A DNA stretch of 64,000 nucleotides, from positions 43,596,602 through 43,660,601 of the forward strand of contig OX387185.1 in NCBI GenBank assembly GCA_947561395.2, read 5' to 3'. The notes under the pieces are model-generated. The model did not search any database. It had not been told where the DNA came from and saw only the letters and a list, made by a program, of their open reading frames with translations. The stretch comes from Buxus sempervirens (lineage: Eukaryota; Streptophyta; Magnoliopsida; Buxales; Buxaceae). The first letter of the stretch is position 1, and each line of letters starts with the position of its first letter. Position numbers and translations under genes: made by a program. Of this stretch, positions 27,700-38,857 are shown one piece after another.

Positions 27700-27900
27700 A
27701 AAATAAAAAAGTAAGTGCTTTAATACATATGTTTACCAAACACTTTCCTTAACTAAAAAGCACTTACTATTTTATTAAGTGCTTAAATAAATGTGTTTAC
27801 CAAACACCAATCTTTTCATATGAGCATTTTTTTTATAACTATGAATAAGTACTTAAATAAGCCAACTTATCCATAAGCACTAGCAATCCCAAACGCTACC
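27700..27900 (+). repeat. 3' terminal region of the Harbinger element
   Basis: Sub-repeats AAGTGCTT / AAGCACTTA and TTTACCAAACAC occur, and the end GCAATCCCAAACGCTACC is followed by TTA (27901-27903), the Harbinger target sequence. A matching left end (GGTAGCGTTTGGG) was not found upstream, so the element appears 5'-truncated or rearranged. Confidence 0.55.
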
Positions 27901-27903
27901 TTA

Positions 27904-29331
27904 ATATATGCATAAAACCATTAACCCACCCCCTTTATACATGCATTGAAATTCAAAATTAAGCTTCAATATGCCTATCCATTATCCAAAGTCCTATCAT
28001 CATAATTTTAAGCTGTATGAGCCCAAACAAGGCTCATAGGCCTCAACACACAGGCCTAAGCCAGTTTAAAATAGGCATAGCTCATCAGGTATAATTTGCC
28101 AAGCCTAACATTTGCATCCCTACTTAGTTTTGCAAATGGGTCCACTTTGAATTGAACCTGAAAAAATGCTGAGCTCCTAATTCAAATGATAAGTCATATT
28201 GAATGGTCTTGTATGGAATTCTTGTGATGGCTTCTTATTTAATATCAAGCAAATTTAGATACCCAACTCCACAAAATTCTCAGAACATACCATGTTTTAC
28301 TATCCCATTGTTCCTGAATTCATATTTTAATATTGAACATTTTAAGTTTAAGGTGTTTTTCAGTTATGGCAGAAAAAAATAAGGAATTCAGACTTCATAA
28401 TGTTCAATCTGCTAACTGATTTTATGTGAAAGAAGACAAATTGGTGGACTTTGAATCAGCTATTGCACAGTACATATATGCAACCTTTACTTTCAGAAGC
28501 AGATTATTCAGGATTCATAGCTTTACTTGTCCAAGAATCAAGTCACAATTTTTCTATTTTCTTCTTCTTTTGGACTCAAATCCTAACCATAGGCTTTGAA
28601 AACAAATCAAAACCAACCCAAATTAGTCGGTTCTATGTTTTAACCAAGCCAAATTGAACCCTTGGCCCCCACCATTGAATCTATGAACCGGTTCTCAAAT
28701 GGGTTGATTTGGTTCCAATCCATCTAAACCGGATCAACCCGGCCCACGTACAACCTCAATGCGGTCCAACCATGATGCGGGCCCACAGCTCTTTTGGTAG
28801 CAGTTGCAATTGATGAACTTTCACTTTGACTGCTGTGACGCAAAATTGAGATCCATTGACCTTCTGAAGTGCAAGTGCAAGTTTCCTAATTCACAATCAA
28901 TGCCATTGGGAATGCAAGCAGAATATTTTAATGCCCTAATTAAGCATACAGTCCATGCTCAACACACTGATCATCCGTACTACTGAATCTTGCAATCAAT
29001 CACAACCGTTCAAATCATTTAAGTTGATCTTTGTTGAATGGTCTAACAAATAAACGGGTGTGATTAGAAAGAGTTTACAACGGAAAATATTTAATAGAAT
29101 AAATAAATATTTTATTTAATTCTCATTTTTAATCGCTGTATGAATGAAGTATGGACGTTAACCCACACCGGCCATTTGGGAGGAGATCTGAGAGGAAGCT
29201 TGTAAGTTGTAAGAATCTGAGATTTGAGATTTGAGATTTGTCTGTTTGTCGGTGCGCATGTTGTAGGAGAAACTGAAATTTCTTGTTGGGTTTTGTGGGG
29301 GAGAGACGGAGAAGGAAAGGAGCAGACCACA
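27904..29331. other. Intergenic region and promoter of the PK3-type kinase
   Basis: Near 28020-28122 a GGCCTAAGCC-rich stretch ends ATTTGCATCCCTA, like one end of a hAT-type MITE, but no partner end was found. The block at 28590-28760 is rich in AACC/GGTT words of the same style. The kinase promoter should lie at about 29000-29300; no clear TATA box was seen. Confidence 0.35.
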
Positions 29332-32300
29332 ATGGGATGCTCGTTTTCTGGGTTGAATGCTTTGTATGACGCCGTTAATGGCGGAGGAGATGTTTGGATC
29401 AATGAGAACCGTTTCAGGATCGTGAGGCAGCTCGGGGAAGGTGGCTTTGCTTACGTTTTTCTCGTCAAGGAGATCGGTGTTGACTCTGCTGCTGCTTCTG
29501 GTGTCGGCAAGAAGTTCAAGGACCCATCTCACGTTTCAGGTTGGATCTATTCTGTTATTTGCATCTTCGGATTTTGTTGGGGTTTGCATTATTCTTCGTG
29601 TTTGATGAATTAATCCTTTGATTAGTTCAATGGGGGGCTGAATGATGATTTTTTCCTGTGTTTGGGAGTTGGAAAATTGTGTTTTGGTTTCTATCCGATT
29701 TAATTGTCTCGAATTAACTTAATCATTTTAATGTGGGAATTTCGTTTTTGGAAATGTTAGGATTTCTGGGTATCGTTTATTTCTTTTTCATTTTGGTGGG
29801 TTTCCCTTTGTAGGATTAAAATGGGGAAATTGATTTTTGTCTGAAGAGCGTGTAGTTTTGATGTATCAAGTTGTGGTCTTGACTTTTATTTGCTTCTTTA
29901 GGTGCTGCTGTGGAAAATGTGGCAACTGTTTTTTCTCTTCTTCCTCCGTTTTACACTCATGTCGTTGTGATCAGCAGAAGGGGAATTCTAATGCTCATTT
30001 GAATTGTTTTTCATTATTTCTGCAGATGATGGCACCTATGCGCTGAAGAAAGTCCTAATTCAAAATAATGAGCAGTTAGAGCTAGTGAGGGAAGAGATCC
30101 GCATTTCATCCTTGTTTAGCCATCCCAATCTACTTCCACTTCTTGATCATGCTATCATCGCTGTTAAGGTAATCATGATTGTTCAGATCTAGCTTGCAAA
30201 TCACTTAACAATAAAGGACGCTTTGAAGATGCAATTTCTAGTTTAAGTAACATATAATCTTTATTTATCAAAGTATAGAAATACATTAAGCAAATATTTT
30301 CTGTATATGACATAATTGACATCTCTATGTTGCACAATATTCCTTTTCTGCAGTGAATCCTCCATGAAAACAATATCGAAATTTAATTTCAACTATTTCA
30401 TACATGAATATAGATCTTGTGCTTCAATCCAACTCTGTCAACCAGTTTAGAACATTCTGCTGTTACATCTGTTCTTTTTTGGAAAATGCTAACTTCTCCT
30501 TGATTGTTGCAATTCTGCCCATACTTTATCTCCTTTATGCTGAGAACTTCTCCAGCATGAGCATTTTAGGTCAAGGCTTAGTTGTCCAGTAGCATTGTCC
30601 GTCTAGCATGCTTCTTAAGTTTCCTTTTGTGGCTGTTCTTGTTTACAAAGCTAAGATTGAGACATATGCAGCACGTTCCCAAAAGGGCCTTCTGTAACTA
30701 GTGGGTATGAGCTATGAGTAATGAACTTATGTATTCAAGTGAACAAGACGTGCAAAAAATCAATTATGATGTGCAAGAAATCAATTATGTCCTTGCTTTC
30801 CTTCATGATATGGAGTTCTCCCTGAATTCTTTCTTTGCATTGATTACACTTTATGTCAACTTGCAACTCTTTGTCCCTTTATTTTTTCAGAGAGTTTACT
30901 ATTCCAATTTCTTTTTGTTCACATCATCGGAACGATTCTAAACACTTGTTCTAAGCAATGTTCAGCCCATCCTTCAGAACTAAAATAACTACTTCTTTCT
31001 TCAGAGTACTTCAGGGAAGGTTGGGAAGTCAAAAATCTTAGCACAGAGTGATAGGTAACATCCTTTAAATCAATTAGAATCTAGAATGGTGCATTTTTGG
31101 TTGTCTGGTTTGGAAGTCATTTTTGCTTAATTTATGAAATCAGGTCCTCATTCTGAAGATGGTTCATGACATTCGGTTCTTCTAATTTGTAAACTTTGTG
31201 AAGGATAGAATACCAAAGAGAAAGCAATAAATTGATACTTTACTAATTGTAAGAATACAGTGAAGCAATCATTATCAGGTACTGGATTTGATCTAAGACA
31301 ATAAGATGGCAAGGTTGTTATGCAGCTATTACCACTTCAGATTTAATTTTAATAATTATGCCTTGTAAGATTCTTTTGAGCAAATGATAGCTTTTGTTTT
31401 GTTTTTTTTTTCCCCCATTTTTCATGCCCTATTCGGTTATAGATTTGGTTTTCAATTTCTTTGTAAGGCATAGTAATTTCTTTATTGTTTAGGCCCCTCA
31501 AGAAGGATCACTGAAGCATGAGGCATACTTGTTATTCCCAGTTCATTTGGACGGAACCTTACTGGACAATGCTAAAGCTATGAAAGCCAAAAAGGAGTTC
31601 TTTTCAACAACTGATGTTCTTCACATATTTCGGCAGGTGAATAAAATTATGCAATCTTTACCAAGTTATGGTGATAAAGCTTCGTGTAACACCAAATTCT
31701 AAATCTTAGGACAAAAAACAGTTATCCTATCAACCTATGACAATTTCTGAAGATTAAGATTTCATGACAACTCTTGCTCGCTTATTATTCCAAAATTGCA
31801 TTTTGTTTCTTGTTTTGTTATCTTTGCTAGAGGCCTGTTATATTGATATAATTAAATGGTGGATGCCTGCATCCTTACTTGTTCAAAGCTCGTATTCAGT
31901 ACTCATCTTAATTCTGGCAATATTTCTATGTAACCTGCTTTGCATGCTAAAAATCTGAAACTATGGATCCTCAGCGGTAATGGTGGCTTAATGTCGTATG
32001 TCTGCCATCTTTGTACATAATAACACATGAGATATTTTCTGCAACTGAATCCATTTTTCCATTGAATTCCTAGTTCTCATCCATTCTTTTTAATTGAATC
32101 GACCTGCACAAAGTTGTGGTCAATTCAGTCCCTATGTAAAGCTGAAAATCTTTTGAAAGTTACTCAGAAAATTTGTCTTTGGGTCATACTGGCTGCATCT
32201 AGTTCCCGACAGTATGATAATGGAAATGGAGATAAACATGCATCTTTTTCCCTGATTATTTTTATTTTTTTTATTTGTTAAGGATCATTCTGATTTTTAC

Positions 32301-35300
32301 ATTGATAATTCTTGTGCATACGATATAATCTTTTATATTCAAATGTGTTGTGCTACTGAGATTATTACTGGGTTGTTGCACTTGCATGCATAGGAGTATT
32401 ATTTATTTATTTTAATATGTAAGGACTGGTGCTGCAGCTTTGTGCAGGGCTGAAGCATATGCACGGTTTTGAGCCTCCATATGCACACAATGATGTCAAA
32501 CCAGGCAATGTCCTCATTACACACAGAAAAGGAAAGCCACCTCTAGCCATATTGATGGATTTTGGAAGTGCTCGTCCTGCAAGGAAGAAAATTCGATCTC
32601 GATCAGAAGCATTACAATTGCAGGTATTTGCTGTTGTTCCTTTCTTTTCTCCCTCAGTTTTTTGCATCCAATATTTGTGACCATCTGTTTTATCATGCTT
32701 GTCTTCTTTACGGATACCCAAACCTGGACTTGTATCTGAACATTTATATGTTGTAAAGTTTTATTCTACTATTCCCTTCCCTATTTCAGTCTTTTCTGCC
32801 TTGAGTTCATTATGTAGAACAGTAGGGAAAATCGAGAAAGAACATAAAATAGTTACTGTCTTGTGATTGATTATTGTTGCGGCTATGTTATATTTGAAGT
32901 ACTTATGTGTTTTAATGCCCCAAGAAGTAACGACTACCAAGCTAGATGATTAGCTTTAAGTACTCTCTCTCCCTCTCCCTCCCCCCTTCCCTCTCTCTTT
33001 CTCTCACTTTCAAGAGATAGAGGGATAGAGAGAAGGAGAGGGAGAGGGAGAGCAATCAAAATCGATATGTGATCCCTCTCTCTCTCTCTCTCTTGAGAGG
33101 TAGAGGGAGAGAGAGAGAGAGGTAGAGGGAGAGCAATCAATTGATTGATCACATATTATATATCTAATTTGGCAGATTTGTCATTAATATAGTTAAATTC
33201 AAAAATGTTGGAGTGTAGCACATACTCTCATCTGGGTCCAAACAGTGTTCAAAGTTTCAAACCAATGTCAATTTTCTGCCCATCCAGCCAACCTTTTGGA
33301 CTTTCAGAACCATCCTTGGGCTTCTAACAAACTTTTATAAGGCTTTAGTCTCTTCCTTGTGCTCTGTTACCTTATGTTTGAGGACTAAAAGAGAAAAGCA
33401 TAAGATGGAAAAAAAACTTTCTGCCAACTGATGACTCTCATCATACCAGAGAAAGACTTTTGAAAGGAAAGGACATTATATACATTTTAGAATATGTGTA
33501 ATAACTTATTAACTCTTATTTTATCTTGAAGCTGATTTGAAACAGCCTTTTACAAATAACTGAAGATTGAGATACACTGATAACAATAACAAGATGCATT
33601 ATCGCTGCTGGGATGGGTTGGCAGACTGAATCCTATTCCTCCATCCCAATCTTTCAAAAAACATATGGTCCAATAGATTAAGAGTACTGAAATCCTTAGA
33701 ACTGACTCAACTAGGTTCTTTTCAATTTTCCTTTTGTCTTACTAGATCCTTAGTGTACACCCCAGATTACCTTTCCCATTGCTATGTTTCCAGATCCTCA
33801 CTTTGTAAGCCCAAACCATTATGACCTACTTTATCCTTCCCATCTTCCATTTGGTTGACACCTGAGAACTCTTAGATATGTTTGTTCTTCACCATATCTT
33901 TCCTAGTATTTCCTCACGTTCATTGAACATCTTCATCTCAACAGTACCCATTTTCAGCACACATTCTGTGCATATTTTGCTTCTTTTAACTTTTTTTTTT
34001 TTTGGCGAATGAATAATGGGAAATTATAATAAAATGAAATAGGAATGGAAGTACAAAACACCCCTGAGAATGAAATGGGCCTACCATACCTTAAACACAA
34101 AACATTTTGCTTCTTTTACATCTCTATTGACACATTACAGCAGGACTCCTCTAAAACTTTTCTTTAAGTTTGAATGGAACACATCGATCACATAAAAACT
34201 CTAAAAACACCTCTCCACTTAAGCAGTCAAGCTCTCATTCTGTGTGTGTGAAATATTCTCATCAATTTCCCCCTTTATAACAATTGAGTTAACATGACAA
34301 AATTGATTACTTTTGGGAATATCATTCTCAATTCTTGCTGTTTCTTTACCCATTATAACATTATTTGTTTCCATATAGACTCAAGTGTTAACTTATTTTA
34401 GATCATTTTGATTCCAAGATATCCATTTATAACTTGAGTTTGCATTTAATATATCTTTTTTTTTTTTTTTGCTCCACCAAACCACATTATCTTCATATAG
34501 TATACATGAAGGCTATTCCTCATAAATATGTACCATTTAAGTATTAAGTATCCTCAATTTGTTGTCAGCACAAATGTTTTCTGCTCTAGATTCTCATAGC
34601 TCGGTTAGATTTTATTTTTTCTTGTGTCTTTCTTGATTTTTCCAGCTTCAGATGATACATATGGGTTTACTTTTTGATTTTTTTTCTGGTATTTCTGCGA
34701 TTTACTGTCTAAAAACCTTTTCTGAACGAGCTTCTGTTAATTTGTAACATGAAATTGTCAATTTCATAATTAAATTAGAGCAAAAAATTGATATAATTGT
34801 TGTCTCATATCAAGCCATTTCATGCTCTACTATGTTCACCAGTGGTTTATGCTGATTTGCATGTAGGAATGGGCAGCTGAGCATTGTTCTGCACCTTTCA
34901 GAGCTCCAGAGTTGTGGGATTGTCTGAGCGATGCTGATATTGATGAGAGAACAGATATCTGGTCTCTTGGCTGCACTTTATATGCAATAATGTGAGGACT
35001 AGCCTTTACAGTTTTGCTTTGCAATACACTGATTTATTTACACTACAAGAAATTAATTTTTCTGATTATGTAATTGAACCTTCTCTGCCCTTCCCAACCA
35101 AAACAAGAAAAGGAAAAACAAAAACAAACCTTTTGTCACTAGGGACAATTTTTTTTGCGTATATACGCCACCAAGTGGATCATTAGTTCATTGAAGATTA
35201 ATATATTATTATACAGATTGGCATGCAATGCACCGTATACCCAGGGCAACACTAATCCTGGAAGAGCTAACACACATTACAGTAATATTGGGAGAATTCT

Positions 35301-36280
35301 CTTAAAACCTTTTACCTGAACACCACAGGCAGCAAGAGTCAGGTTAAGAAAATATCTAGATATGTGGCATGTGCATCTGAGATCCTATATTGAAGACCAC
35401 CCAAGTCAAAATTCAACAGTGTTGTGACTAATTGCATTCTTTTGGACAAGAGGAGCAAGGGGAAAAAAAAGGTGTTGTATGGAACTATTCCTACAATAAA
35501 TTGGTATACCCTGCTAGAATCATGGGTTGAAGCAGTTGTACAGCAGACTCTGACCCTTCAGGTGAAACATGTTCTTATCAAAGATTGAATACTTAAATTT
35601 TTATGGATTAGTCTATCAATATTGAATACTTGAGTCATTAAAATTTTGCAGTTGAAAATTGCTTCTACATTTAAATGGCATGAGCTTTCCTTTCTTACAG
35701 CAGTATCTTCAGAAATCAGTACAACTGGACAAATTGATTCAAGTCCAAATAACAACTTTAAAAACTAATCCTGATGTTGTTCATAACGTTTTTCATTACT
35801 CTTCATAGTGTTGCATGTTCATGTGGCAAAGAGATAACTATTTTTGTCAATAATTATGAGCACATCGGAGAAAATATATAATTTGTATGTATAGAACAAA
35901 TATAGAACAAAAGTTAAGGGCGCAAATGATTTGTTCCCTTAATCTGGCACGTAGAAAGAGATGTTTTTAATCTCTTCAGTTTCTTTGGCTGGGTTCTGTC
36001 AATATCTTGTTTAAATTATCTGTTCTTCTTCTGATATTTTTCTGCAACTTACAGGTATGGAGTATCTCCTTTTGAGTATGCACTAGATGAATCAGGAGGA
36101 AGCCTACAGTTGGCCATTGTAAATGCACAAATAAAATGGCCAGCAGGTCCCAGTCCTCCATATCCAGATCCCCTCCACCAGTTTGTAACATGGATGCTCC
36201 AGCCCCAGGCTGCAGTTCGCCCTCACATCAATGATATTGTCATTCATGTTGACAAGCTTATCTCAAAGTTCTCCTCCTGA
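29332..36280 (+). CDS. PK3-like: Serine/threonine protein kinase, plant PK3 / STK16-NAK-like
   Basis: Six exons, 29332-29539, 30026-30168, 31493-31636, 32438-32623, 34867-34991 and 36055-36280, join in frame to 343 residues ending in a TGA stop. All introns are GT..AG. The kinase fold covers most of the protein: glycine loop GEGGFAYVF at 35-43, ATP-binding Lys77 in YALKKV, Glu93 in helix C, and catalytic loop HNDVKPGN at 182-189 (Asp184, Asn189). DFG is at 206-208 and APE at 240-242. The Arg of HRD is Asn here, so it is a non-RD type. The N-terminus MGCSF fits N-myristoylation at Gly2 and palmitoylation at Cys3, as in mammalian STK16, suggesting a membrane-attached, Golgi or trafficking role. 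That role is family inference. The length matches the Arabidopsis ATPK3 type. Introns contain a GA/CT hairpin and a short retro-insertion. Confidence 0.95.
32961..33165. repeat. CT/GA microsatellite hairpin in kinase intron 4
   Basis: CT-rich blocks alternate with GA-rich blocks (CTCTCTCTCCC, then GGGAGAGGGAGAG, again CTCTCTCTC, then GAGAGAGAGAG). GAGAGCAATCAA occurs twice, and ATATGTGAT pairs with ATCACATAT at the outer right arm. The stretch can form long purine/pyrimidine hairpins and is transcribed in the pre-mRNA. Confidence 0.85.
33989..34103 (-). mobile_element. 115-nt retro-insertion in kinase intron 4
   Basis: A poly(T) run starts the insert, and perfect 15-bp repeats, attttgcttctttta, flank it at 33974-33988 and 34104-34118. 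On the minus strand it ends ...TTCATTCGCCAAAAAAA, typical of a 5'-truncated L1 3' end. Confidence 0.7.
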
Positions 36281-38543
36281 GCGAAACGGGAACATTTTGT
36301 GATGTTGGGTAAGGAAGCATGGATGGAACACCCATCATATCTCAAAATTTTGGATTGTTAATGTAAGCTACCGGCCATCCCTCACTGAATTCCATGTGAA
36401 AATTTCCTTTGAGTGACAGCATTTGCAACAGCCCATTGCTTTTGTTCAAACAGATAATCATATGATTTGTAGCTCTAGTAAATGTGCATCAATTTGTTGT
36501 CAATTTATCAGTCAAACTTAATGTTACAAATCTTGTATTGTTATTCTATTTTTTTTTTCCCCTTTCTCCTCTTTCTTTGTCCATGTAAAAGTTTAGTTTC
36601 TCTCCCCCATCTAAGAGTCTGTTACCCACCCAAAACAGTTCAAGGAAAAACTTCAAAACCCCTCCAGATCTGGTCTCAAAGGATATATATTTTTTCTGAT
36701 TATTTTTTATATGGCTTATTGTTCATTTCAAACACCACTATAACCCGTATTACAGAAAACAAAACCTAAAACAATTAAACTAATCTCTGATATATATATT
36801 ATGCTCTTCATGATGATGGCTAATCCTGGTAAACTCTCAATCCCACCTGCAATTCGTCTATTACAGCTGAGCTTGAGATTTCAGACCCTCTTTCCTTTCA
36901 AATGGAGACAAAAGCTTGTGATGCAACTCAATCACACAACGCACATGGGGTATATAGTAGTTTGGTAAATTTCCACTTCACAGATTTGCCTTTAACCGAC
37001 AGTCTGTTAAATGTTCATATCATAAGTTTGCCTTGTCGAACCGACAGCCATAGCAGATTCTTGTTTTTTTCCAAATGATCAATGCATCATGAATGCTGCT
37101 TAGTTATGTTCAAAGCTACAATTTGATGAACATTATATTCACAGCTCACACTCAACATGGTTTAGAGGGAAAGGTTGGTCCCAGTAATGACTTGTGTAGC
37201 AGATCCCATGGCTTCCAGGGAACTCCGTCTTCGTCGAATCATGAACGACGGCGGGCCATGAAATGTGGGTCCAAGAACTTGAAAGTCAAGTGGGAGTATT
37301 TTCCGGTCCCCGCAAGCGATCATTTTCCGATCATTAATCAGGATCAGGTGAGCCTAGAATGTGTGAAAAGCAATTGCAGTTGGTGGTAAAGAGTGTCATG
37401 ACTCATGACACATCTTCATGTTAAGCCAAATAAGCAAGCAGATCAGGGGGGGGCCAAACTAGTGGTGGAGGTGAACCCTAATCCATGCCGATGTTCAGCT
37501 GGTGTTGTCGTTAATATTGGCCACAAGAAATGCCTCTTCATGTTCTTCCTTTTTCTTTTCCAAGTCACTGTGAAAGGGATTTCTTGTTTTGGGTAGTCAA
37601 CTCAATGGGCTCCATGTGAGCACAACTCTTCCTTTATTTGTTAACGTAAAGACAGTCGCTTTTTACACCTGGCAGCCGAGGTGGCATCCCTGAAGCATCA
37701 ATGATTTTGCCACCTCAGCATCATTCATATGAGGCCTTTCTGCTTTTCATGGGTCCAGAGAATCTGTGGCCACAACTATACATTCAACCTAATCTTGCCT
37801 TTTCACATTTCTCTTTTCCCGCGTGGCGAATCAGTCAACGCCAACTAGGATCTTATCGGCCTCAGGAATCCTCACCTCCATTATCGCCCCTCGCTTTCAT
37901 AAGAAATGAATGAACGAAATGTGATATAACAACAATCTATGCTCTAGATAACGCTAGGTGCTCTTTTTGGGAATTGTGCCAACCAAAATGTGGGATTTTC
38001 AAAAAAAAAAACCCTTCCATATAATCGACAAGGTTTATTAATTAAAGATATGATAGTAGAAAATGTCTTAATTTTTCAAAACTTAGTAGTTGCGAAAACA
38101 TTTCCTCTAGAGCCAAAATCCAGTGGTTTTGTGAAACCACCAGCTAGGATGAAATTTTGATGTGTGGGGTTCCTTCCTGACATAGATATCCATCCGTATG
38201 TTTCACGCTGGCACCACTGAGTGGCTCTAGGTGAAACGCTCTCGTTGCGAAACTCCAATACTTATCATGATCATGGGTTCGTTTGACACCTGGCAATCTT
38301 CGAGTTACGACCAAGCATGCCATGTGGCAAATATCGATTCCATTTAATGGTGGAAAAGAACCAGTGAATCAAAGATGTCCATGTTTGTTCTAACCTTTTG
38401 GGCTTTTTTCTTTTCAAAGATAAAAAGATTTGGGGAGGGAAAAAGTTATAAGAAAAATTGAGTGTTAACATACCCATGAAGGAGCTGTAGTCCCCCTCTT
38501 TGCTTTAGGTGATTCCAAAAGCCAAAGCAGCAAGTGTGGATCC
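36281..38543. other. Intergenic region between kinase and CONSTANS-like gene
   Basis: It includes the kinase 3'UTR and the distal promoter of the CO-type gene. Around 38090-38260 there are small inverted pieces (CTAGAGCCA with TGGCTCTAG; GTGGTTTTGTGAAACCAC), perhaps a decayed foldback element. No protein family was recognised in the ORFs at 37093-37389 or 37405-37596. Confidence 0.4.
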
Positions 38544-38549
38544 CACGTG
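38544..38549. promoter_or_regulatory. G-box (CACGTG) upstream of the CO-type gene
   Basis: CACGTG in TCCCACGTGAAC, about 255 bp upstream of the ATG. G-boxes bind bZIP and bHLH factors such as HY5 and PIFs. Function here is inferred. Confidence 0.5.
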
Positions 38550-38635
38550 AACCTCCCTCTCAACTATGACCCCACCCCAAAGCATATCCAACCACAAGAT
38601 AACCAACTGACTTCACTCACCCACTAAATCCCTAC

Positions 38636-38641
38636 CACGTG
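38636..38641. promoter_or_regulatory. Second G-box/ABRE-like site (ACCACGTGTC)
   Basis: CACGTG within ACCACGTGTCAC, about 160 bp upstream of the ATG. The ACGTGTC context also fits an ABA-response element. Two such sites 92 bp apart hint at light or ABA input to this gene. Confidence 0.5.
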
Positions 38642-38800
38642 TCACTCCCAAGATTCTCTCCTCCTCCAGGCTCTTGTTATACCTCCCGTCCCCTTTCTTC
38701 TCCTTCACTCCTTCAGCACAGAAATAGAAGACTAAAAAACACTCATTTGAGATAGAGAGAGAGAGAAGAAGAAGAAAAAGAAAAAGGCAGTTGAACAGAT

Positions 38801-38824
38801 ATGTTAAAGGAAGATATGAATTCT

Positions 38825-38857
<33 letters not shown>

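Noticed and set aside
29158..29532. 124-codon antisense ORF over kinase exon 1
   Set aside because: It is a shadow of the plus-strand kinase exon and leader; no family features.
38088..38260. Possible foldback element with GTTGCGAAA words
   Set aside because: The longest words are direct rather than inverted, and no target duplication is visible; kept only as a remark in the intergenic entry.
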